A DNA stretch of 64,000 nucleotides from Trachythela sp. YZ-2020 (taxonomy: Eukaryota > Cnidaria > Anthozoa > Malacalcyonacea > Clavulariidae). Position 1 is the stretch's first letter. Every line of letters starts with the position of its first letter. The position numbers and the translations under genes are program-made. Positions 21,661 through 32,430 of the stretch are shown one piece after another. The notes below the pieces were generated by a model. It was given only the letters and a program-made list of their open reading frames with translations. It did not search any database and was not told the DNA's origin. The stretch lies in the NCBI GenBank assembly GCA_016169945.1, contig JADLSH010000082.1, positions 868,001 to 932,000 on the forward strand, read 5' to 3'.

Positions 21661-23560
21661 AGGTTGAATTTTACATTAAATCAAAGCTAAAAGAGTACGT
21701 AATAACATACCTACTTTATATAGTTGGGTAATTGGTAATTTTATAGGTAACATTAACAAATCTTATCAATATTTTGTACAAAATAAGAGAAATATACAGT
21801 GTTGCGTGTTACCATGGTTACATTGATCGACTCAGTACTTCATGTTACAATAACTTTTGGGGGAGTAAATTGTGTGGTTCGAATGGGCGAGTGGATTCTG
21901 CATGCATGTATTTCTAGTATAGTCTTTACCAGATGCTGTGTTAAATTACATTGGGTGGATTAAGATCGAACATTTGTTTGGTATAGATTACTATTACTTA
22001 TATATAATATGACAAAAAAGAAAAATGTATCGTTATTTGCTGATAAATTTAGTTATGTTAACGATAACATAACGGGTCACAACGGAAAATTGTTTCAGAT
22101 CTGATATCACGTTTAACAATAGCAATAAATATGCTCTACGTTTGGTTGTATCTTGTGTTTATGGGAATATATGGCAAAGTTTATAGTTAAGCAGTCAATG
22201 GATTGTATCCTCAATCATATAAAGCATGCAGTCATATAGGAAAATGATTAATTATTAAGGATATATTAAAGGGAGATTCGCCCACCGGGTTCTACTGTAT
22301 TTTATCGTTTGGCATTTTCAGCGTTCTTTGGTGTATTTATTTCAAGTTAAACATGTTCTAGTTTAATCTTCTGATGTATTTTGAACATATAACTCTTGAG
22401 GACAACGAAGTTCCACATGGATTTATCGGAAAAGCTCGGTCTGTTCATTATCATTGTGTCTGTTTGTTTGACATTCGATTTGCATCAATTTTTAGCCACA
22501 TTTTGTTTAAGATTTTGGAGCGAAACATATACGCGCCAATAATAACCCTGAAATATTTCGAAGATACTTTTGCCGTGCGGTGACAATCAGAAGCTCTTCT
22601 TCAAGGTGTGCCCAAAAGATTTAAGAATATCTGTTTGAATTTAATTTTTGAGGTTAAAACTAGAGCAGCTATTACATTAAAATAGGTATTACTATATTTA
22701 CAAATTAAGGGCTGCCCTAAATTTTAATACTGTAATATGATTTTTATGCAATATTGATTGGTGTTTAACTTGAATATGCATGATGCAAAAAAAGCCTTTT
22801 TTAAATGAGAAAATTAGCATAGACGGCCTATAGACATTTGGTTTAATTATTAATTTGTCTTAGTGTTGTCAAATAAATGCATGTACAGCACAATTGTTTC
22901 AAATATCAGTATTTATTGATCAACATGCACGTTTTCTTGCTTGGAAACGACATTCATCAAGGAAATGTTACATCAAAAAAATGTTGTAAAATATTAACTG
23001 TATAAAAAACTGTTTTCAAATTTGTTTAATAAGCCGGTTTGTCCCTTTTCAACTAATCTTTAAAACGTACTCCAAACTCAAACATTTGCATTATAGTTCA
23101 GTTGTCAAATATGAAAATTTAATAAAACAATTATTAAATCTTCTTGCATGGTTAGAATAGCTATTCTAGTTTCTTCAAACATTAAATCATACGGGTTAAC
23201 TATCGTTTGAGACACCGGAGATTTAGTATCGTTTCTAAAAAAACCGTCCTGATTAATTTACTCAGGGGACAAGCCCCATAATATTCCTTGCAACACCCCT
23301 TATAATTGCCCCTCTTATGCACATTTGAGTTGTGCACATACCAAATCCACGTCTGAGAACGAAGTCAATTTAAGGAATTTGCTTGAAATAATCACATTTA
23401 ATAGGAAATATGCCGTATTTCGTTTATCTAATTCAATATTTTGCCACAAGATCAGGAACTTCCACAAAGTGAAAAGCCAAAATTGGGCTTCCAAAATTAC
23501 GGCTCCGATGATGAAATGGAAATAGAATTTTTCTTACGTGTGTATGGTTTCTATTTATAG
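21661..23560. other. Putative intron / non-coding, AT-rich
   Basis: No domain-bearing frame was recognised. It lies between the promoter with donor at 21405 and the acceptor of the SRCR exon at 23560, so it could be intron of one gene, but missing signal-peptide and body exons argue that other exons are still unseen or absent. Confidence 0.3.
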
Positions 23561-23886
23561 GAACCTCTGAACTAAAAATCTCATTGAATGGTTCAAGTAA
23601 CAATATGAGCGGAAGAGTTGAAATCTATCACCCAAAATTTGGCTGGGGCACTGTCTGTGATCATAGCTGGGATATTACTGATGGCAACGTCACATGCCGT
23701 CAGTTGGGTTTCACTGGAGCGAATATGACAAGACGTAAAGCTTACTATGGCAAAGGAAGTGGTCCTATATTGCTTGATTATGTTGCCTGTTCTGGTAATG
23801 AATCATACATTTGGGATTGCCCTCACCGTGGATGGAATTATAATTACTGTCATCATTCCAACGATGCAAGTGTTGAATGTTACTAA
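23561..23886 (+). CDS. Last exon encoding one SRCR domain
   Basis: The acceptor TTTCTATTTATAG ends at 23560 and the exon opens in phase 1 with GTSELKISLNGSS. The scavenger-receptor cysteine-rich signature follows: SGRVEIYHPKFGWGTVCDH, then DGNVTCRQLGFTGA, then VACSGNESYIWDCPH and NDASVECY before stop TAA at 23884-23886. Six cysteines are present (TVC, VTC, VAC, WDC, YC, VEC). SRCR domains are extracellular ligand-binding modules, and cnidarians have many SRCR proteins in innate recognition. A phase-1 single-domain exon is typical. AATAAA follows at 24002. Upstream exons, including a signal peptide, were not identified, so this may be an intact gene end or an orphan exon. Confidence 0.88.
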
Positions 23887-24620
23887 TATCTTGACCATTC
23901 AAAATCAAGAATACTGGGCTTAGTAGATGAGTAGATTTCAAGTTATTTAATTTACGTAGCCCTAAATGAACTGTTGCCTCAATGAAATGAGCCTAGTTCA
24001 GAATAAAATTACTTTAAATATTGAAAAAAGTGTTTGAAACTGTGACAAGTCCTGCAGCCATTTGGCAAGAATTTTATGAAAATATTGAAAATTTTCTGTA
24101 TGAATACAGCTAAGTATATTAATTGGATGATGGCATTAAAATCTGAAATCCTGCACAATAATTAAACGTAAATTTTTGGTGTTTCAATACATTGGCTTTA
24201 AATTTACTCAAGGAAAGCAACTTAAAATGTAGGTTGATGAGAAGGTGATGTATATGCACCCAAATATATTGATGTAGAAAACGGCTTGTGTCCGACATAT
24301 ATTGTTTTCAAATGCTTCTTTGTTTGATGTTGCGTTTAGAATTTGTAGGACATTTAGCATATTGTGGACAACAGCATTTTGTAGTTTTTCTCGCAAGATC
24401 ATATTATCTTATCTATTTATGTAAACAGCATTTCACTGCAGTAACCAGCAGTTTCAATTTAGATTTCACCCAGTAAATAGAGTGCAATAAATACGATGTC
24501 TTGAGTGTTTCTTTTTATATCAGATTGGTAGAAAAAAAATGCACGCATTAGTAGATTATTGCAGATATATTTATCTAAAATGTACGAATTTCAATTTGTC
24601 AACATTGTCGTTTAATTGTT
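23887..24620. other. 3' UTR and non-coding flank
   Basis: Apart from the AATAAA at 24002 there is no recognisable feature. Short frames at 24208-24476 have no family resemblance. Confidence 0.35.
24002..24007 (+). terminator. Polyadenylation signal for the SRCR exon
   Basis: AATAAA occurs 116 bp after the TAA stop on the same strand. Confidence 0.5.
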
Positions 24621-24623
24621 AGG

Positions 24624-24748
24624 AAGTCGAGGAGGGGAGGATGGACAGGGAAGGGGAGGGTGGAGAGGGAAGTGGGGAGAGGAAAGGGGGGAGAGGAAAG
24701 GGGGGAGAGGAAAGGGGGAGAGGAAAGGGGGGAGAGGAAAGTGGGATT
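24624..24748. repeat. Purine-only tandem repeat, 14-bp unit
   Basis: GAGAGGAAAGGGGG-type units are repeated at least five times on the plus strand after a GGGGAGG-rich lead. The strand is almost pure purine, with many runs of three or more G, so triplex (H-DNA) or G-quadruplex structure is possible. The open frames across it are by-products of composition. Confidence 0.85.
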
Positions 24749-24749
24749 A

Positions 24750-25439
24750 AATACACTTTTAACCCAGTGCTTCCCATGCAGTGTAAATGTTATCAATTTT
24801 TGCTTAGAATTCATGTTTTTCTTTGTGGGACACAGCCTGCTTTCTTCATAGGGAACTGGTCTCCATTCTCGCACATTGCATAGCTCGTGTTTTGGCGCGA
24901 AAATTGCGTGTAAAAATCACGCAAATTTTATTTTCCTAAAAAACAAGTTCTATACTACGTTATCGTTTAAATTTAATTGTCAGTCATTATTTTAGACAAA
25001 GTTTTAACTTCAAAATCTACCAAGTTAAAAGGCGAATAATTTTTTACTTCTCATCAATATTACATATCTCCATAATTATCTTGGATCTTCGGATATGTTT
25101 TTGCATGTAAAAGAGTAAGCTTACAGTCAATAACAAAGGCTTTAGTGAAATACCATTTCTCGCTTTTATTAAACAACTTTTAATGGCGACAACAACATGA
25201 AAGCATTTTAGACAAAGAAATCACGAAAGCCGAAGTCGAAAACTGTATTTACGTAAAAAACAAAAATATTCATACATGTCATACATATCTTATGTCAAAC
25301 AATGCAATAAAGCGATGGTTTGAGATAGTTCTTTCTGTTTTCTTGGAGTTTTCCATTATTTGTTATGGTGTAAATCGTGAAAATTTTCGCATTTCTAGCC
25401 ACTGCACGTACAAACACAAAAGCTATATTAAAACAAGTT
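24750..25439. other. No gene recognised
   Basis: AT-rich sequence with no domain-bearing frame, no tRNA and no paired repeat noticed. Confidence 0.35.
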
Positions 25440-25586
25440 AATATTCGGCTGTTGTGTAAAACTACCTGAAAGCGTTTCGAGCGAAGGCCCTTCGTCTGGA
25501 AGTTAGTAGAAAGGCTTTGCTCGAAACATCGAAGTTCTTTTTGTATTTTTCAGGTAGTTTTACACAACAGTAAACCGCCGAATATT
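25440..25586. mobile_element. Fold-back of two convergent copies of a retroelement-like end
   Basis: Arms AATATTCGGC...TGTTGTGTAAAACTACCTGAAA and their inverse at 25540-25586 enclose, on both strands, a CTCGAAAC-G/A-TCG motif preceded on the minus strand by GACGAAGGGCCTTCG. The same CTGACGAAGGGC...GCTCGAAACGTCG phrase recurs at about 39820-39850, so this is a dispersed family. The phrase resembles hammerhead ribozyme cores but is imperfect here. Confidence 0.6.
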
Positions 25587-26150
25587 TGCTACACTCTACC
25601 CACACTGGCACCGCACTTTCGAGATATAAAACTTTGATTCAGACAAAATTTTTGCTGAAAAACGGAATTGAATTCCGTGCCAAAATATTACAACATTTTA
25701 GTGCACAGCACGAAACAGGGAACAAAACGGCCAAAAATAATTAAAAAAAAGTGTTTCAGCCATAGAATTCCCGAATTTATATTGTAGGTATGTTATTATT
25801 AATTTTGAGCTTTAAGCTAATGTAAAATTCAATCTTGCGCTCATATATAACGTTTCGAAAGTTCATAAAACAAAACTGCATTTTACCGATAAATTCCTTT
25901 TTGAAATGAAATCAGTTTAAAATATAATGGTTTAGACCTTTTTGATAATATAAAATATATGATACTTTAACAGGAAATAAATGAAAAACTATGTATATAA
26001 AGCGGGAGTTTTTAGAACAAAAATACATCAACACTTTTAATAATATAACAAACCCTCCTCTATATTTTTTACATTTTTCGATTATTTATCTCTTGGACTA
26101 TTTACTTGAAATATTTACACCGTTCTGTTATGCCGCCGTTATGTACTACT
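25587..26150. other. No gene recognised
   Basis: Extremely AT-rich non-coding sequence; no paired repeats or coding frames were noticed. Confidence 0.35.
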
Positions 26151-26268
26151 TAATAATAATGTGACACATACATGCAGTGATCAACTCGAAAGCATTTTGC
26201 TACTGTGATCACTGTATCTTTTTTTTTAATACGTGTGAAATAAATTATTCTGATTCTGATTCTGACTC
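26151..26268 (+). mobile_element. LINE or SINE 3' tail ending in a TTCTGA microsatellite
   Basis: GTGTGAAATAAATTATTCTG followed by ATTCTGATTCTGAC is the kind of 3' end (AATAAA-like segment then short microsatellite) carried by CR1/L2-like LINEs and the SINEs they mobilise. No coding part remains upstream. The left boundary is uncertain. Confidence 0.4.
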
Positions 26269-27456
26269 TTCCTATCTTTTTTGCTAAAGTAAGAGCGATA
26301 AGATCCGTCGCACAGCTCTTTCTATAAAGTCCCAAAAGCGAGTTTTAATTCAGACTTTCTCCCGTTTTTCTATAATCTCACTCACTCCACTCCTGACAAT
26401 CCGCCATACTTTTGAGATTAGTGAGATGACCACGTACAAACCTTGAACCACGCGCCCGCGATTATTGATTAACTTTGAAATCTACTCTTCACAGGTGCAA
26501 ATAGCCAAGCAGAATTAGTATCCTCCCCCCGGGTAAACTCCAGGAACGACGCTTCACGCCGTTTGTCTCAAGTACTCCCGATGTAAATACTTTTAATGAA
26601 ACTGTGTCTATAATACTTTTTAATCTAGGCACAAACTTCGATCCCTCGTTATATTCCATTCATGCAACTGTCACTCAACGTAATGCCAACTGTCTTATAA
26701 TTTTAACTTATTAATATTAAGTCTTTAAAAGTACCTATTGTAACACCGTTGGCTCGGGGAAAATACTTACAGCTGTGCGTTTGTGCAACAGTCTGTATCA
26801 GTAATGACGATTATTGATGAATGTATTTATGATTATTGATGCAGGGGCGTATCTAGGGGTGATCAGAGCGATCACGCGACTAAGGTAAAATTGGCCAGAA
26901 AATTGTTAAATTAAAATAGCAGTCCAGTTATCAAACTTGGCGCAGTGTATTGTATTGAAAGTTTAACAGTCCCGTTCTAAAATATCATCCAGTAGCAAGG
27001 CCTTCGAACATGAACGCGCAGAAAAGCGGTCTTACGCATGAGTATTGCACGCTCTGGGTCAGATTCCAGCCATCTGATTTGCTATCTCGATTTTTGCGCG
27101 ATTTGTGGGGAGTTCTGATCGCTAAAGCGATCAGGGGCTCGAAAACAGGCTATCCGATTGGCTAATTCAAGAAAATCCTGAATTCCCATTGGCTGGATTT
27201 TTTGATCGATCATACGTAGACTTTCTCAAAGTCCCTTGTCTTTAGGATCGTCTTTATAGGATCGTCTTTATAACGAAGGAATTTTCAAGGAAGTATTTGC
27301 GAAAGAGTAAGGAATTTGCGGAAGTGCGCGGTGTGAGACGAGGGACTTTTCCAACTTGCAGCGCGCCAAATTTTACTGACCCAAGCTATATATAATATGA
27401 ACATGCTTTGTTGATGATTCCTTCAACCAATCAGAGAGAACGTGAAAAGGAACATG

Positions 27457-27663
27457 TCAGTCAAAGCGTCGCACTCGCTCATTAAATTTCACATTTATAA
27501 ATAGACATCCGAAAATCCAATTAACACCAGACACAAAGGCAAATAGCGCACAAATTACAAATAAATATGGAGAGATCGATCTCAAAGGCGATTGAAAAAG
27601 CAAGACAGTCTTCTGGTTATTCATAGACTGTCGAGAGGATTTTGAACTACAAGAACTCGCCAT
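27457..27663 (-). CDS. Small membrane-segment ORF at the left end of the 10.5-kb element
   Basis: A 68-residue frame opens with ATG in the context ACAACAATGGCG. It has a Ser-rich N-terminus (MASSCSSKSSRQS) and a hydrophobic segment ISPYLFVICALFAFVSGV followed by a basic tail. No family is recognised. It could be a first exon of a gene transcribed leftwards, a small element protein, or chance. Confidence 0.25.
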   Translation of the reverse strand: MASSCSSKSSRQSMNNQKTVLLFQSPLRSISPYLFVICALFAFVSGVNWIFGCLFINVKFNERVRRFD

Positions 27664-28144
27664 TGTTGTTGTTTAACCCTGTAACTTTACTTTAAATCTA
27701 TTTCAGGGTTTCTCGTCTATATAATATATTGACTAAAAATAGAAATGTCAACACAGCTGTCGCCTTTTCAAAGTTCTATTGGGATTACCAGGGCCAAAAA
27801 TCACATTTGAATGCGTGCGTATTATTTCGATGCATGGTATATATAGTATAGTATATATGAAAGAAATTGTAGCATAATTGAAAAATATAAAATAATAACG
27901 CCATCGGGATCGCAAAGTTAAATACAATTTTACAATTTGGTTCAATTCAAGTTCCCTTAGAGGACCTTAAATAGAGTATACGCTAAATATAAAATATTAA
28001 GATGGTGGATACTGGATACAGGTGCATGTGCCTATCTATTCATTGTAAATTTGTACAAATGTTTGTGGGAGGTGATTTTGTTGAGAGTAGAGAGCTATAT
28101 AAAGTTTGGTGTGACCAGTCACCAGATGATAATTTATAATTATA

Positions 28145-29505
28145 GTGTTTTGTAATCTTAATAGGGGGAAGGAAAACCTTGCAGCGGAAGCTTTTAGAAA
28201 AGACTATGGAAGACTTGTAGAGCTAAGATCGTTGGTTCACAGGGATGTTCCTTTTGTCACACTTACTGCAACAGCAACAGAAGTAATACGGAAGACCATA
28301 ATCAAGGATCTCTGTATGAGAGATTGTGTCCAGATTCTTGGCGACCCTAACAAGGAAAACATACGCTATACTGTTAAGGATGTGGATCATGAAAACTTGT
28401 AGGACACCTTTAAACCAATTATTGATGAACTGGAAGAAAATCATGTGAATGCTACCAAGGTTATGGTGTTCTGTCGCAGAAAAGGACATGTACGGGAATT
28501 ATTTGAACTATTTACCCAGTGTCTTGGACAGAGAGCCTATTACCGGCCCACTAGAGAAGAGACCATGGATGACCGGTCCAGGTTATTTGCCATGTACCAC
28601 AAAAAAAAACACACAGCCTTGTAAAAAAGACGGTAGAAACTGAGTTCTGCAAGGAGAATGGCACTGTACGAGTTGTATTTTGCACGATTGCGTTTGGAAT
28701 GGGAGTAAATGTCAAAGGAGGAAATGTGGTCATTCATTTAGGACCATCCAGTGGGCTTGATGACTATCTGCAGGAATCTGGTAGAATTGGACGCAATAAT
28801 GCTAGTACACATGCAATTTTATTGAAATATAAAGGCTGTACCTGTAGCCGAAATGTTACAAAGGAAATGAAAGAATATGTGAGGAACACAACAGAGTGTA
28901 GGAGTGTTTTACTCCTAAAACCATTTATTGGTAGTCCTCAACCAAATGCTGTGCTTCATTCTTGCTGCGATGTATGTGCTGGGAAGTGCAAGTGTTTGTG
29001 CATATGTCCTGATAAAGAACGATGTTCGTGTACTGAGACATGTGATAAGGATAATCACCAGTCCAATTTTGAAAAACTGTTGAACTCTATGTCTACTAAG
29101 TCTTCATTGCATGAAAAGACCTGTGCAAATAACCTTAAAGGGGAAAAGGCTAACCAGCTACGAGATGATCTTTTAGACTATCGCATACAACTTGCAGGTA
29201 ACATGACACATGAACAGTTACTGATTGGTCTAGATTTGGCTACTGGATTTACAAGAACGTTGATAGATTCTATCGTTGAAAGTGCAAAGGAAATTTCTAG
29301 CATTGCCATACTGTTAGAGAAATTCAACTTCTTTGAACAGAAACAGGCAGAACATGTTTGGCAATGTTTGTGTGAATTGAGTGACAGCAGTAGTGATGAT
29401 GGTGATGAGATTGAGGAAATAGAAATGGCAAGTAAATTATCCGAGGATAGTGACATTGAGCCTTCTTCGAGACGCAGACACCCCATGCTTACTAGACAGC
29501 TCTGA
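28145..29505 (+). pseudogene. RecQ-like superfamily 2 helicase, C-terminal two thirds
   Basis: Reading starts in or after an intron border (AATAG before GGGGAAGG). Visible motifs: EAFRKDYGRLVELRSLV just after the expected DEAH region, TLTATATE (motif III), VMVFCRRKGHVRELFEL (motif IV), FCTIAFGMGVNVKGGNVVIH (motif V) and DDYLQESGRIGRNN (motif VI). A Cys-rich tail follows (HSCCDVC, CKCLCICPD, RCSCTETCDKD) and then a Ser/Asp-rich acidic C-terminus. Motifs I and II (Walker A, DEAH) are not present upstream. An in-frame TAG at 28400-28402 and a frame change within the A9 tract near 28601-28609 interrupt it. It would unwind DNA for the element; this copy looks dead unless the lesions are sequencing errors. 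The coding end is intact and stops at 29505. Confidence 0.85.
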
Positions 29506-29818
29506 AGACAGTGAATAAACATATTGTCGATTTCTATATTTTTAATAATTATAATTCAATATATACAGATTAATATAATTGACAACATAAACAGATTCAA
29601 TGGTACAATTTTAAAAGTTCTATAATTTATCATTCCATTAAATATTTTGAAAAATTATATACTTCTCATTACTTTGAATAATTTTCAATTTACATTAAAC
29701 TTAATGTTTTCACAAAAATGTGTTGTCGATATTTTATTAAATTTGTTTGTTGTAAGCAATTTGTGGTTATATAATCCAAAAGCACTTTGATTTTACAGGT
29801 GCCATTTGAAGTGCAAAG

Positions 29819-30075
29819 CAGTGGCAGACACTTTGCAAAATATTGGGGGTGCGAACTTAGGTTGCCAACATATAACCATCCTTTTGTTGCTGCAAATCTC
29901 AGTTCTTAAAACCTTTTTGGCTCAAATTTCATGTAAATTTAGTTAAACAATAACCTATCAAGGCTTTCGTGGTTGAAAAATCATTGATACGGCTTTGTTA
30001 CTCAGGCTTTGAGAAATTATTGGGGGGGGGCGGTCGCCCTCTTGCCCCCTCCCCCCCCCCTAGTGTCCGCCACTG
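29819..30075. mobile_element. hAT-type MITE, 257 bp
   Basis: The ends are CAGTGGCAGACACT and, inverted, CAGTGGCGGACACT; the flanks are GTGCAAAG (29811-29818) and ATGCAAAG (30076-30083), 7 of 8 matching. The interior has a G run and a C run near 30005-30060. It is inserted between the two convergent genes of the 10.5-kb element, so it is younger than that element. Confidence 0.8.
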
Positions 30076-31939
30076 ATGCAAAGCAGCTTAAGGTCACTCA
30101 TCATCTCCTATGAATGGTATTTGTTTACACATATTATTTAAGGCACATAATACAGAAATAAGAATACTTCAACATTCCAATCAATAAGCCATAATCATAA
30201 GAAATTTCAAAAACTTGCGGTTTTCTTATCTCTAGTGTGCTCTATCCTTTTCAGATAGACATAGGCAACATTTGAGATATGAGTACAATAAGTCTTAAAT
30301 GCAATAATTTGTAACAGGGCCCATCTCGCTTAAAACTAGCAGCCGTGTCAAAATGAGAATTAGGATTTGTATTGGAATTTCTCTGGTAGACAAGCTCATA
30401 CTAATGGTAAGAAAATTTGTAATCTTACATTTCCTCCATATTGTATATTATAAGCTGAAACCTTGCACTTTAACTAATATTGAGGTGATCTTTTCATCTC
30501 TGGGGTTCATTTTGACACAGCTGTTTGTTTTAAGGGATTCATGGTCAGGCGACTAACGGTTACAAAAGGCATGTCATTAATCTTGAAATAGTTTTTAAAA
30601 TGTCAGATCTTATTATAATAGTGTTTTTTGCTGAACTTATTTAACAACTGACCAACTCATGTCTTCAGCTTCTCACAATCAATTGAATCCAGCAAGTTGT
30701 TGGGCATGTCTTCAAATGCAGAATGTGCTCGTCCAGGTATAGTACTAAATACCCTAGCTGGAAGCAAATGGTCTACCAGTGTTAACACGTCTTCTTCTGT
30801 GGACATCACAGTGTGTCTTCCGGATAGTTTTGTCACTTGGGTTATCTCATCAAAGTTATGCAAAATGTTATCGGAAGGTATGGTGTTCCGGCCAACACGG
30901 TTGGTTGTCTTTTCTGTAATCTCGCCACGGAAGCTATGGCAGTCAGTCTTGAAAGTTTTATTGTCATGCTCAATTTCCAAATCCATGTGATGATTGGTGT
31001 CGATTTTTCCACGGTGATTGACAAAGCGGTTCCAGACTAGAGAGTGGGCAAGCCTAGAACTTAAGAGACAGTTCAGTTGGGCATGTAGTTGAAGCATGGC
31101 AAATGCATATTTAGGACAGTTGGAGACTTTGAAATATAGACCAAAGTACTTGTAGAGTCTGATGAGACGAGGGCCATCCGCAAGTTTGATTGCGTCGTTA
31201 TGACTAAGGCGAAGGATCAGCATCACCAAAAGATTATGTGTATAGTTCTTCACCTTGTCTTCCTCACCTTGTGCCTTGTCCTTTGGCATCTGGCTCTCTA
31301 GTTCTCGAATGTCATGCTTGACCTCTTTGTGTTTCTCTACGGCACCTGGGCGCTTATAATTTTTGCCTCATACACAACGCTTCAAATCAGAGGTTAACCG
31401 AGCAGTATCTGGTAATTCTGGGACACTGTAAACAACATGCTCATCGAGAAAGTCAGAGATCACTTTCATTGAAAAATTCTTCTTCCCTTCTTCATCTAAT
31501 GCCAGACCATCGTAGATGTTTCTTGTGCATTCACCATCCACAGCAGCCATACCAAAATGCTCAAGTGCGCCATTTATAAGATAAGCGTCAGTGACTTTAT
31601 CGAGAAACTCACTGGCAGCATAATACCGGTTGTGTGGATCATTGGACACATTTCTTGCATCAATGGCATTCCGCATAGCGTACAGTGTCCCAGCATCCCT
31701 TGCGGATCCAGTACTATATAAGTGATTCCATATTACCTGAAAAAAAACAAGAAAAATGTATCCAGGCATGATTAACTTGTAAGTTATCATAAAATATAGT
31801 GGATTACGAGATGGTGGGGATACTTACTTTATCTGTGTGTGTGCAGGGTTGTGTATAGTAAGTGCAGTTTCCGGAATGGCAAACATATATAATGACCTGG
31901 ACCGGTGCAATTAAACTTTTGTATATATGACCGTTTCTG

Positions 31940-32075
31940 CAGGCAACTCGGTGATAAACAGCACTATCTATTTTAGCAGATCACGCCTAGACATTGGGAG
32001 TGAAAAATGAGAGGGATAGAAAGGGTGGGGGCTGAAATTATTGCATAATTCTGTCAATTTCCACCGAGTTGCCTG
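31940..32075. mobile_element. Short MITE with 14-bp inverted ends
   Basis: CAGGCAACTCGGTG (31940-31953) and its perfect inverse (32062-32075) bound 136 bp of non-coding DNA. It abuts a (TA)n tract and the hammerhead motif. No target duplication is clear, because the right side runs into TATATA. Confidence 0.6.
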
Positions 32076-32100
32076 TAGTATATATATATATATATATATA
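32076..32100. repeat. (TA)n microsatellite
   Basis: About a dozen TA units separate the short MITE from the hammerhead ribozyme. On the minus strand it follows directly 3' of the ribozyme's stem I. Confidence 0.9.
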
Positions 32101-32107
32101 GTCAAAT

Positions 32108-32151
32108 CTGCAGACATGCATGTTTCGCCGTTCAACGGCTCGTCAGTGCAG
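32108..32151 (-). ncRNA. Type I hammerhead ribozyme
   Basis: On the minus strand, 32151-32108 contains every conserved hammerhead element in order: stem I 5' strand CTGCA; core CTGACGA (CUGANGA); stem II GCCGT-TGA-ACGGC; GAAA; stem III ACATGCATGT; and the GTC cleavage triplet at 32115-32113, followed by stem I 3' strand TGCAG. Stems I and II are perfectly paired over 5 bp each. Stem III is self-complementary with almost no loop, as in minimal hammerheads of retroelements that may work as dimers. Upstream on the same strand, GTATAAATACG (about 32193-32183) looks like a TATA box. Such promoter-plus-ribozyme segments occur in Penelope-like terminal repeats and retrozymes. Predicted to self-cleave after the C at 32113. 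Confidence 0.85.
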
Positions 32152-32430
32152 CTTGTAACGCAGTCTAGATGCGAGTGACTTCGTATTTATACACCATACT
32201 CTTGCCCTCACCAAGCGCATGTGGTACAATACTCAGACACATGCGCATCCAGACATGCGTGAAGTGTCTTGGGGCCAGAGTGCTCAAACGACCACAAGGG
32301 AAGTGAGCTTTTATATAGGAGTAATATATACAAACCGTGCGAGAGGTCTTTATCTGATTTAAAACATCGAGGCACAGTCGAATGTTGTAGATCTGATAAA
32401 GGCCTAACTGCAAGGTTTGTATATAATTTT
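32152..32430 (-). mobile_element. Probable retroelement end upstream of the hammerhead
   Basis: The minus strand between about 32430 and 32152 leads through TATAAAAGCTCAC and GTATAAATACG into the ribozyme. A long open frame (32413-32165) crosses it but has no recognised domain. By analogy with Penelope-like pseudo-LTRs or retrozymes this is likely a promoter-bearing leader; no reverse transcriptase is nearby. The boundary is a guess. Confidence 0.35.

Noticed and set aside
24599..24883. Overlapping open frames on both strands
   Set aside because: They are translations of a purine tandem repeat (Gly/Glu/Arg or Pro/Ser/Leu repeats), not genes.
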